This document shows, piece after piece, positions 1 to 5,195 of a stretch of 5,195 nt of DNA (within the stretch, counting starts at the first letter, position 1; every line of letters begins with the position of its first letter). A program made the translations under genes and the position numbers. The DNA lies in NCBI GenBank assembly GCA_025966355.1, contig JAICWZ010000169.1, forward strand, positions 1 through 5,195. The letters run 5' to 3'. The DNA is from Thermomicrobiaceae bacterium (lineage in GTDB: Bacteria; Chloroflexota; Chloroflexia; Thermomicrobiales; Thermomicrobiaceae). The notes under the pieces are model-generated. The model made no database searches. It saw only the letters and a program-made list of their open reading frames with translations, and was not told where the DNA came from.

Positions 1-2
1 AA

Positions 3-1565
3 TCACGACACACATTCGAACGCGTCGACGGCATCTGGCGCCTTCTTCCGGCCGATCGTGTCGCCCACTTCAATCAGTTCGTCCGTGAATACGAGACGAT
101 CCGGCGCCATGAGGGACGACATCACCAGAATTCCGAATATTATGAAGCGTTGCCGTTCGAGGATCTGAGCGGGCGCTACACGAACGACTGGCATATTCGC
201 GCCGTCAGCTTCAACGCGCTCATCACAAGAGTCGTGAGGCCGCTCGAAGCGAGCCTTCGCCGGCCACTGGTCGTCCTCGATCTCGGTGCCGGAAACGGCT
301 GGCTTTCGAACCGCCTGGCGCAGCGTGGGCATCACGTCGCGGCCATCGATCTGCTCATCAATAGCGCCGACGGACTCGGTGCGTGTATGCATTATCGATC
401 GCGCTTTACACCCATTCAGGCCGAGTTCGACCGCCTGCCGCTTGCATCACATCAGGCCGACCTCGTCATTTTCAACGGCTCGCTGCATTACTCGACGAAT
501 TTCGAGAAAACGCTCGCCGAAGCGCTGCGCGTCCTCCGCGCCGAAGGCCGGCTCATCATCCTCGATTCGCCGCTCTACCACGACGCCGCCAGCGGCCGCG
601 CCATGGTGCGTGAGCGCGAGGAATATTTCACTCGTGAGGTCGGCTATCCGTCGAACGCGCTACCGTCGGAGAATTTTTTGACCTACGAGCGCTTGCGTGA
701 GCTTGGGTCCGCGCTCGACATCGGCTGGCATTTGCATGAGCCGTTCTATGGCTTGCGCTGGGCCGCCCGGCCGGTGCGCGCTCGCCTGCGCCATCATCGC
801 GAGCCCGCGCGCTTCCTGCTCATCAGCGGCCAGCGCGGCCCGGCAACCGGTTCGGCTAACGGCACCAGGCGCCGCGCCTGGCGACTCGTCCTGCGCGCCA
901 CGAAGCCGATCAAGGCGCGGCGCCAGCGCAAGATCGTCATTGAGCGAGTAGCGGGCATGTCACTCGTCGTCTTGCCCCAGGTCTTCAATCCGCGGGTGCT
1001 CCGCTCCGGGGAGTTCTTCGCGGAGCAGATCGCGGCCGGTCTCGTCCATCCCGGCCAAACGGTGCTCGATCTCGGCACCGGCTCGGGTATCTGCGCCCTC
1101 GCCGCCGCGCAGCACTCCAATCGCGTCGTCGCGGTCGACATCAATCCGGAAGCGGTGCGCTGCGCCCGCGTCAATTCGCTGCTCAATCGTGTTGAGAAGC
1201 ACGTAGACGTCCGACAGGGCGACCTGTTCGCGCCGGTTGCCGGCGAACGCTTCGATGTCGTGCTCTTCAACCCGCCCTACTACCTCGGCACGCCCATCGA
1301 CCTGAGTGATCACGCCTGGCGTTCGAGCGACGTCGTGACTCGCTTTGCGGAGCAACTTGCAGACCGGCTGACGACACATGGCGCGGCCTTCGTCATCCTC
1401 TCAACCGACGGCGAGACTGATCGTTTCCTGACAGATTTCCAGGAGCAGCATCTGTCGATTGAGCCGGTTGCCCGGCGCGATCTGACGAACGAAATCTTTA
1501 CGATTTATCGCCTGACGGCCGAGGAACAGGAACAGGGACAGGGGCACGATGATCATCCTCTTTAA
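3..1565 (+). CDS. Tandem-domain SAM-dependent methyltransferase (5' partial)
   Basis: The reading frame is open from the first codon of the window (nt 3) to a TAA at 1563-1565, giving 520 visible residues; the true start lies upstream. Residues are counted from nt 3. A lead region at about 5-70 (FERVDGIWRLLP, then a charged REYETIRRHEGR stretch) resembles the sequence that precedes the catalytic fold in some methyltransferases with an N-terminal zinc-ribbon/Trm112-like domain; that domain would be off-window (inference). Methyltransferase domain 1 spans about 85-276, with motif I LDLGAGNG at 92-99, the acidic end of strand 2 at D116 (AAID) and a late strand, GRLIILDSP. A basic, Arg-rich linker follows at about 277-312. 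Domain 2 spans about 313-510, with motif I VLDLGTGSG at 354-362, D379 (VAVDIN) and NPPYY at 423-427, the motif of HemK/PrmC-like and other N-methylating or small-methyltransferase (MTS) folds. Both SAM sites look intact. Substrates are unknown. The gene overlaps the next one by 17 nt, suggesting translational coupling. Confidence 0.88.
   Translation, partial: SRHTFERVDGIWRLLPADRVAHFNQFVREYETIRRHEGRHHQNSEYYEALPFEDLSGRYTNDWHIRAVSFNALITRVVRPLEASLRRPLVVLDLGAGNGWLSNRLAQRGHHVAAIDLLINSADGLGACMHYRSRFTPIQAEFDRLPLASHQADLVIFNGSLHYSTNFEKTLAEALRVLRAEGRLIILDSPLYHDAASGRAMVREREEYFTREVGYPSNALPSENFLTYERLRELGSALDIGWHLHEPFYGLRWAARPVRARLRHHREPARFLLISGQRGPATGSANGTRRRAWRLVLRATKPIKARRQRKIVIERVAGMSLVVLPQVFNPRVLRSGEFFAEQIAAGLVHPGQTVLDLGTGSGICALAAAQHSNRVVAVDINPEAVRCARVNSLLNRVEKHVDVRQGDLFAPVAGERFDVVLFNPPYYLGTPIDLSDHAWRSSDVVTRFAEQLADRLTTHGAAFVILSTDGETDRFLTDFQEQHLSIEPVARRDLTNEIFTIYRLTAEEQEQGQGHDDHPL
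1524..1541 (+). repeat. Degenerate hexamer repeat (GAACAG-like, three copies)
   Basis: Two exact GAACAG copies and one GGACAG copy follow each other at the 3' end of the methyltransferase gene, encoding alternating E-Q/G-Q residues in its C-terminal tail (EEQEQGQGHDDHPL). The purine-rich tract directly precedes the start codon at 1549 and supplies that gene's ribosome-binding region, so one stretch may serve as both a flexible tail and a translation signal. Confidence 0.6.
1540..1544 (+). promoter_or_regulatory. Ribosome binding site for the B12 radical SAM gene
   Basis: AGGGG lies 4 nt before ATG 1549, inside the end of the upstream gene; a second purine run (AGGGA, 1534-1538) lies 10 nt before it. 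It supports the start at 1549, which also places the hydrophobic first strand (MIILFNPP) of the cobalamin-binding fold at the exact N-terminus. Spacing of the nearer site is slightly short. Confidence 0.5.
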
Positions 1566-3024
1566 TCCGCCGAGCAACGCTACGCGCAAACCGGTGCTGC
1601 CGATGTCACTGCTGGCGGTCGGTGCGCTGCTTGACGGCGTGCACGACTACCGCATCATCGACGGCAATCTGGTGCGCGACCCGCTCGAAGCGCTCGAGCA
1701 GGCGATCCGTGAAACGGGCGCCGATCTGCTCGCCATCACCGTGATGCCGGGCCCTCAGCTGAGCCATGCCGTACCGATCTCGCGCGAGCTAAAAGCGCGC
1801 TTCCCCTCGCTCACGGTCGTCTGGGGTGGCTACTTTCCGACGCAGCACTATGACGTGACGCTGCGAGCAGATTACGTCGATTATGTCGTGCGCGGGCATG
1901 GAGAGTTGATCTTCCGCGCCTTCGTCGACGCCTTCGTAGCCGGCAAAGATCCATATGAAATACCGGGCATTGCCTACCGGCATCCGATTAGCGGCGAGAT
2001 CGTCTCGAACCCGCTCGCGCCGATCCCGCACCCTGATCGCATGCCCGATTTTCCCTATCATCAGGTCGACATGCCCCGCTACGTCCGGCCAACCTTCATG
2101 GGTCGCCGCACGCTTCCCCATCATTCCAGCTATGGCTGCCCTTTTCGCTGCAATTTCTGCGCGGTCGTGAACATGGTCAACGGTCGCTGGATGACGCAGT
2201 CGGCCGAGCGGACGGCGAATGTCGCGCGCCATATGGTCAACAACTGGGGCGTCGATTCGGTCGAGTTCTACGACAACAACTTCTTCGTCCACGAGAAGCG
2301 TACCGCCGAATTCGCCGAGCGAATCATGGATTTGCAGATCGCCTGGTGGGGCGAGGGGCGCATCGATACATTGCTCAACTACTCCGATCGCAACTGGGAG
2401 CTGATGCGCGATGCTGGTTTACGAATGGTCTTCCTCGGGGCAGAGTCCGGTTCCGACGAGACGCTCAAGCGGATGAACAAAGGCGGCACTGCGTCGACCG
2501 AGAAGACGCTCACCATCGCGCGCAAGATGGCCGAGTACAACATCGTGCCTGAATTTTCGTTCGTCCTCGGCAATCCGCCCGATCCGGAGACCGATGTGCG
2601 CCAGTCGATCGAGTTCATTCGCAAGGTGAAGAAGGTCAATCCGGCGGCCGAAATCATCCTCTACATGTACACCCCGGTGCCGTTGGCCGGCGAGCTTTAC
2701 GATCAGGCCAAGGCCGAAGGCTTTGCGTTCCCGGAAACGCTCGAAGGCTGGATCGACAACAACTGGCAGGAGTTCGCCCAACGGCGTAGTTCCAATATGC
2801 CGTGGCTCGATGATCCGCTCCGCCGACGCGTCCATAACTTCGAGCGTGTGCTCAATGCGTACTACCCGACCGTCACCGACCAGCGCCTCGGCGGGCAGTG
2901 GCGCCGCGTGCTCCGCTCGGCCAGTGCCTGGCGCTATCGGATGCGCTATTACAATCACCCGCTCGAACTACGCGCGTTGCAAAAGCTGCTTGCTTATCAG
3001 CGACCCGAGACGAGCGGCTTTTAG
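1549..3024 (+). CDS. Cobalamin-binding-domain radical SAM enzyme
   Basis: A 491-residue protein. Residues 1 to about 145 form a B12-binding-like Rossmann domain: strand MIILFNPP, the PMSLLAVGALL helix, IIDGN, the VVWGGYFPT turn at about 90-97, then DYVVRGHGE at 111-119. No DxHxxG motif is present, as is common in this radical SAM class, where cobalamin is bound without a protein histidine ligand. The radical SAM core follows, with the CX3CX2C cluster motif at C197, C201 and C204 (GCPFRCNFC), a second-strand region EFYDNNFF at about 239-246 and the typical GAESGSDETLKRMNKGGT block at about 297-314. The C-terminal 100 residues are helical and Arg/Tyr-rich. This architecture is that of the BchE/P-methylase/HpnJ-type enzymes, which do methylations, ring closures or other radical chemistry; which reaction occurs here cannot be read. 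The start is ATG with an upstream purine tract; the gene overlaps its predecessor by 17 nt. The family call is firm, the substrate unknown. Confidence 0.92.
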   Translation: MIILFNPPSNATRKPVLPMSLLAVGALLDGVHDYRIIDGNLVRDPLEALEQAIRETGADLLAITVMPGPQLSHAVPISRELKARFPSLTVVWGGYFPTQHYDVTLRADYVDYVVRGHGELIFRAFVDAFVAGKDPYEIPGIAYRHPISGEIVSNPLAPIPHPDRMPDFPYHQVDMPRYVRPTFMGRRTLPHHSSYGCPFRCNFCAVVNMVNGRWMTQSAERTANVARHMVNNWGVDSVEFYDNNFFVHEKRTAEFAERIMDLQIAWWGEGRIDTLLNYSDRNWELMRDAGLRMVFLGAESGSDETLKRMNKGGTASTEKTLTIARKMAEYNIVPEFSFVLGNPPDPETDVRQSIEFIRKVKKVNPAAEIILYMYTPVPLAGELYDQAKAEGFAFPETLEGWIDNNWQEFAQRRSSNMPWLDDPLRRRVHNFERVLNAYYPTVTDQRLGGQWRRVLRSASAWRYRMRYYNHPLELRALQKLLAYQRPETSGF

Positions 3025-3036
3025 CCGCCCGGGAAC

Positions 3037-3042
3037 GAGGAG
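3037..3042 (+). promoter_or_regulatory. Strong ribosome binding site deciding start 3048
   Basis: GAGGAG sits 5 nt before ATG 3048, in the 23-nt gap after the stop of the previous gene. It fixes the start of the SPASM radical SAM gene at 3048 and rejects a longer in-frame opening from 2898, which would lie inside the upstream gene and add 50 residues with no family-like sequence. Confidence 0.8.
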
Positions 3043-3047
3043 ATCGC

Positions 3048-4088
3048 ATGCGTTCGCCACTCAAGATCGCGAAACGGCAGTTGACGCTCCAGACGCATCG
3101 GATTCACACGCTGCCGATCGTGATCCTGATGCCACACAGCCGCTGCAACTGCCGCTGCGTCATGTGCGATATCTGGCGGGCCAACCGGAACGGCCAGGAG
3201 ATCGCACCCGATCTTCTGACCGAGCACGTCGATGAATTCCGCAAACTCGGTGTTGAATGGGTGGTGCTCTCCGGTGGCGAAGCGCTGATGCATTCGAATC
3301 TCTGGGCGCTTTGCGAACAGATCAAGGCGATGCCGGCCAAGATCACGCTTCTGTCAACCGGGCTGCTGCTTAAGCGCAACGCCGAGAACGTGGTGACGTG
3401 GTGCGACGACGTCGTCGTCTCGCTCGACGGCAGCGGTGAAGTGCACAACGAGATTCGTCGTATCCCGCGCGCTTTCGAGCGACTGGCCGAAGGCGTCGCC
3501 TCATTGAAGGCGATCGACCCCGGGTTTCGCGTCACTGGTCGCTGCGTCATTCAGCGGCGCAATTTCGCCGACCTGCCGAACATCATCGAGGCGGCGCATA
3601 GCATCGGCCTCGATCAGATCTCGTTTCTGCCGGTCGATGTCTCAAGTAGCGCCTTCAACCGACCTCAGCCATGGGGCGACGAGCGCATCTCCGACGTCGC
3701 GCTCAGTCCAAACGAGGTCATCGAACTCGCACGGATCGTCGAAGATGTCATCGAATGCTTCGCGGACGACTTTTCCAGCGAATTCGTCGCCGAGAGTCCT
3801 GACAAGCTGCGCCGCATCCCGCACTATTTCGCGGCGCTCAATGGCGGCGGCGATTTTCCCAAGACAATCTGTAACGCGCCCTGGGTTTCAACCGTCATTG
3901 AAACCGACGGCACCGTACGCCCCTGCTTCTTCCATCAGAGCTACGGGAACGTGCATGAACAGCCGCTCGACGAGATTCTCAATTCGCCGGAGGCTCGCGC
4001 CTTCCGTGCCGGTCTCGACGTGACGCGCGACGAGATCTGCCGCAAATGCGTCTGTACCCTCTCGCTGGCACCGACGGCGACGATCTGA
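3048..4088 (+). CDS. Radical SAM protein with SPASM/Twitch-like C-terminus
   Basis: A 346-residue protein starting at ATG 3048 behind a strong GAGGAG. The radical SAM core opens with CX3CX2C at C33, C37 and C40 (SRCNCRCVMCDIW; C35 is an extra cysteine). It continues with the SAM-amino-group motif GGE at 76-78 (VVLSGGEALMH), the strand LLSTG at 101-105 and VVSLDG at 123-128. The C-terminal part has the SPASM/Twitch signature: C275, then GTVRPC with C293, a YGNVHEQPLDEI stretch, and a terminal C331-X2-C334-X-C336. That is enough cysteines for one auxiliary [4Fe-4S] cluster, fewer than in a full two-cluster SPASM domain. Known relatives modify peptides (RiPP maturases, PqqE), act as anaerobic sulfatase-maturating enzymes, or oxidise sugar alcohols (BtrN-like Twitch enzymes); many uncharacterised members sit in polysaccharide or metabolite clusters. 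With no precursor peptide in view and a glycosyltransferase nearby, a small-molecule or sugar substrate is my slight preference (inference). Confidence 0.9.
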   Translation: MRSPLKIAKRQLTLQTHRIHTLPIVILMPHSRCNCRCVMCDIWRANRNGQEIAPDLLTEHVDEFRKLGVEWVVLSGGEALMHSNLWALCEQIKAMPAKITLLSTGLLLKRNAENVVTWCDDVVVSLDGSGEVHNEIRRIPRAFERLAEGVASLKAIDPGFRVTGRCVIQRRNFADLPNIIEAAHSIGLDQISFLPVDVSSSAFNRPQPWGDERISDVALSPNEVIELARIVEDVIECFADDFSSEFVAESPDKLRRIPHYFAALNGGGDFPKTICNAPWVSTVIETDGTVRPCFFHQSYGNVHEQPLDEILNSPEARAFRAGLDVTRDEICRKCVCTLSLAPTATI

Positions 4089-4090
4089 GG
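4087..4090 (+). promoter_or_regulatory. Weak ribosome binding site for the third methyltransferase gene
   Basis: GAGG overlaps the TGA stop of the upstream gene (4086-4088) and lies 10 nt before ATG 4101. It is short and somewhat distant, so termination-reinitiation coupling across the 12-nt gap is probably important. It supports 4101 as the start. Confidence 0.45.
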
Positions 4091-4100
4091 CGATGTCGCG

Positions 4101-4919
4101 ATGATCGACCTTGATTCGCCTGCTACACCGGTCCAAGCCGCCTATGACCGCATCGCCGGAGACTATGATCGGCAGGTCACCGGCGATACCTGGATGCGCG
4201 AACGACTCTGGCAACGCTACACCGCGCTCTTTCAGCCCGGCGACCACGTGCTCGACGTCGCCTGCGGCACCGGCATCGATGCCGTCTTTCTGGCACAGCT
4301 TGGAATCAGTGTGACCGCGATCGATATCTCTCCCGAGATGATCAAGCACTGCCGCGAACGTGTCGACACAGCGAAGCTCAAAGATCGAATAGAAACAATG
4401 GTGCTCGACCATGCCGAGCTCGGTCGGCTGCTACCGGCTCGTTTCGATGGCATCGTTTCCGCCTTCGCCGGACTCAACACGTCGTCCGATCTGGCGCGCT
4501 TTTCTCGCGACGCCGCACACCTGCTGCGGCCCAACGGACGCCTCATCGTCCACATGCTCAATCGAGTCAGCCTCTGGGAATGGCTCTCGTTGCTCGCACA
4601 CGGTCGCTGGAACGAGGCACGATCGCTCGGTCGAGATGCGCAACGCACGTTCGAGATCGGCGAAGTTCCCGTCGTGCATACGCTCTACTCGCCACTCCCG
4701 ATCTACCAGCAGTATTTCGCGACCGATTTCAAACTCGAACTCGTCTACGCACTCGGCGTGCTGCGTCCGCCACACGATCTGCGTTGGATCCCCGAACCGG
4801 TGGCGCGCTCGCTCGGTAGACTCGAAAACCGACTTGGCACGCATCGTCCCTGGCTCAACCGTGGCCGGTTCTTCGTGCTCGAACTCGTCAAACGAACGAC
4901 CAATGAACGACCGATATGA
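4101..4919 (+). CDS. Class I SAM-dependent methyltransferase
   Basis: A 272-residue, single-domain, soluble protein. The N-terminus has the AYDRIAGDYD motif (about 14-23) common at the entry of UbiE-like/Methyltransf_11 and _25 family enzymes. Motif I is VLDVACGTG at 50-58, followed by the strand-2 acidic residue D75 (VTAIDIS), a D103-containing strand (MVLDHAEL), motif FDGIVSAFAGLN at about 115-126 and the helix-strand pair LLRPNGRLIVHMLNR at 141-155. After about residue 160 comes an extension of some 110 residues rich in aromatic residues (for example LYSPLPIYQQYF) that probably forms the acceptor-binding cap. The acceptor is unknown; small-molecule O-, N- or C-methylation fits the family. 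It follows the SPASM radical SAM gene by 12 nt and overlaps the glycosyltransferase gene by 17 nt, so it is almost certainly co-transcribed with both. It is separate from, and not obviously a copy of, either methyltransferase domain in the first gene. Confidence 0.9.
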   Translation: MIDLDSPATPVQAAYDRIAGDYDRQVTGDTWMRERLWQRYTALFQPGDHVLDVACGTGIDAVFLAQLGISVTAIDISPEMIKHCRERVDTAKLKDRIETMVLDHAELGRLLPARFDGIVSAFAGLNTSSDLARFSRDAAHLLRPNGRLIVHMLNRVSLWEWLSLLAHGRWNEARSLGRDAQRTFEIGEVPVVHTLYSPLPIYQQYFATDFKLELVYALGVLRPPHDLRWIPEPVARSLGRLENRLGTHRPWLNRGRFFVLELVKRTTNERPI

Positions 4920-5195
4920 CGCCTTGCCCGATGGCTATCCGCTGCGCATCTGCTTCGTCATGCTGCATTACGCGCGAGACGCAGCATCCTACGATGCGCG
5001 ACGGTATCTGCGTGAGACGCCAATCCACTCGGCTTTACCCGAAGCAGTCGCGGTGCTCGGCCATGAAGTCCATCTCGTCCATCAGTTCCCGAGTGATCAG
5101 ACATTTAGCGCGCGTGGCGTTCGCTATCACTTCGTGGCCGAACGCGGCTCAATGCGGCGGCTGTCGCGTCTCGCCGGTCGACTCCGTCAGAGCGA
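4903..5195 (+). CDS. Probable GT-B (GT4-like) glycosyltransferase, N-terminal part
   Basis: An open frame runs from ATG 4903 to the window edge with no stop, giving 97 visible residues of a longer protein. The visible part looks like the first half of an N-terminal GT-B Rossmann domain: a short polar lead, a hydrophobic first strand (LRICFVMLHY, about 14-23), then a helix ending in the classic LGHEVHLVH step (about 52-60), followed by a GVRYHFV strand (72-78) and a basic stretch. The order strand, helix with small residues, GHEV, strand is typical of GT4-like glycosyltransferases. The catalytic and nucleotide-sugar-binding half is outside the window, so donor and acceptor cannot be inferred. 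The gene overlaps the preceding methyltransferase by 17 nt and has no clear Shine-Dalgarno sequence, which suggests translational coupling. An in-frame TTG at 4924 is a less likely start. A non-glycosyltransferase Rossmann protein cannot be excluded from this fragment. Confidence 0.68.
   Translation, partial: MNDRYDALPDGYPLRICFVMLHYARDAASYDARRYLRETPIHSALPEAVAVLGHEVHLVHQFPSDQTFSARGVRYHFVAERGSMRRLSRLAGRLRQS

Noticed and set aside
150..152. TTG as the start of the first methyltransferase gene
   Set aside because: The frame stays open, with family-like sequence, for 49 more codons up to the window edge, and there is no ribosome-binding site before 150; the gene is simply cut by the window.
957..959. 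In-frame ATG as the start of a separate second methyltransferase gene
   Set aside because: There is no stop between the two domains, no Shine-Dalgarno sequence upstream, and the residues before it (RKIVIERVAG) look like part of the second domain, so a fusion is the simpler reading.
794..1379. Antisense open frames across the methyltransferase gene
   Set aside because: Open minus-strand frames are common opposite G+C-rich genes; the translations are Arg-rich with no recognisable motif, while the + strand carries intact catalytic motifs.
2419..2958. 179-codon antisense frame opposite the B12 radical SAM gene
   Set aside because: It mirrors codon bias of the + strand gene and shows no domain-like pattern or ribosome-binding site.
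2898..3047. Longer N-terminus for the SPASM radical SAM protein
   Set aside because: It would overlap the previous gene by about 127 nt and adds low-complexity shadow sequence; ATG 3048 has a strong GAGGAG at ideal spacing.
3025..3047. Terminator or promoter between the two radical SAM genes
   Set aside because: The gap is only 23 nt and holds mainly the ribosome-binding site; there is no stable hairpin followed by a T-run.
2723..3235. 170-codon + strand frame spanning the junction of the two radical SAM genes
   Set aside because: It is a frame-shifted shadow of two well-supported genes, rich in Arg/Ser, with no motif.
1..5195. Cyanobacterial HIP1 palindromes (GCGATCGC), CRISPR repeats, tRNA or IS ends
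   Set aside because: GATC-containing words are frequent, but I saw no exact HIP1 octamer, spaced direct repeat, cloverleaf or terminal inverted repeat.

Overview
The window holds five protein-coding genes, all on the + strand, tightly packed and filling almost every base. The only gaps between genes are 23 nt (3025-3047) and 12 nt (4089-4100), and the other two junctions overlap by 17 nt. There is no internal terminator or promoter-sized gap, so this reads as the middle of one operon; the first and last genes run off the window edges. No RNA gene, mobile element, CRISPR array or phage feature was seen. The sequence looks like a G+C-rich bacterium (roughly 60% G+C by eye) with G/C-ending codons throughout. 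No gene is lineage-diagnostic, so I do not name a phylum. Composition looks the same across all five genes, with no sign of a recent patchwork insertion.

Layout: (1) 3-1565, the 3' part of a gene for a large protein with two consecutive class I SAM-dependent methyltransferase domains; the second carries an NPPYY motif. (2) 1549-3024, a radical SAM enzyme with an N-terminal cobalamin-binding-like domain (BchE/P-methylase type architecture). (3) 3048-4088, a radical SAM enzyme with a C-terminal SPASM/Twitch-like cysteine region. (4) 4101-4919, a single-domain class I methyltransferase. (5) 4903 to the window end, the N-terminal part of a probable GT-B glycosyltransferase (GT4-like).

Taken together: three methyltransferase domains, two radical SAM enzymes of different subclasses and a glycosyltransferase in one transcription unit point to the tailoring section of a specialised-metabolite or complex-glycan (surface polysaccharide or glycolipid) cluster. 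The B12 radical SAM protein could methylate an unactivated carbon or carry out another difficult radical step. The SPASM-type enzyme could oxidise or rearrange a sugar or peptide-like substrate. The other methyltransferases would add O-, N- or C-methyl groups, and the glycosyltransferase would attach a sugar. This pathway role is inference; the enzyme classes are read from motifs. No precursor-peptide gene fits inside the window, which argues mildly against a RiPP reading unless the precursor lies outside.
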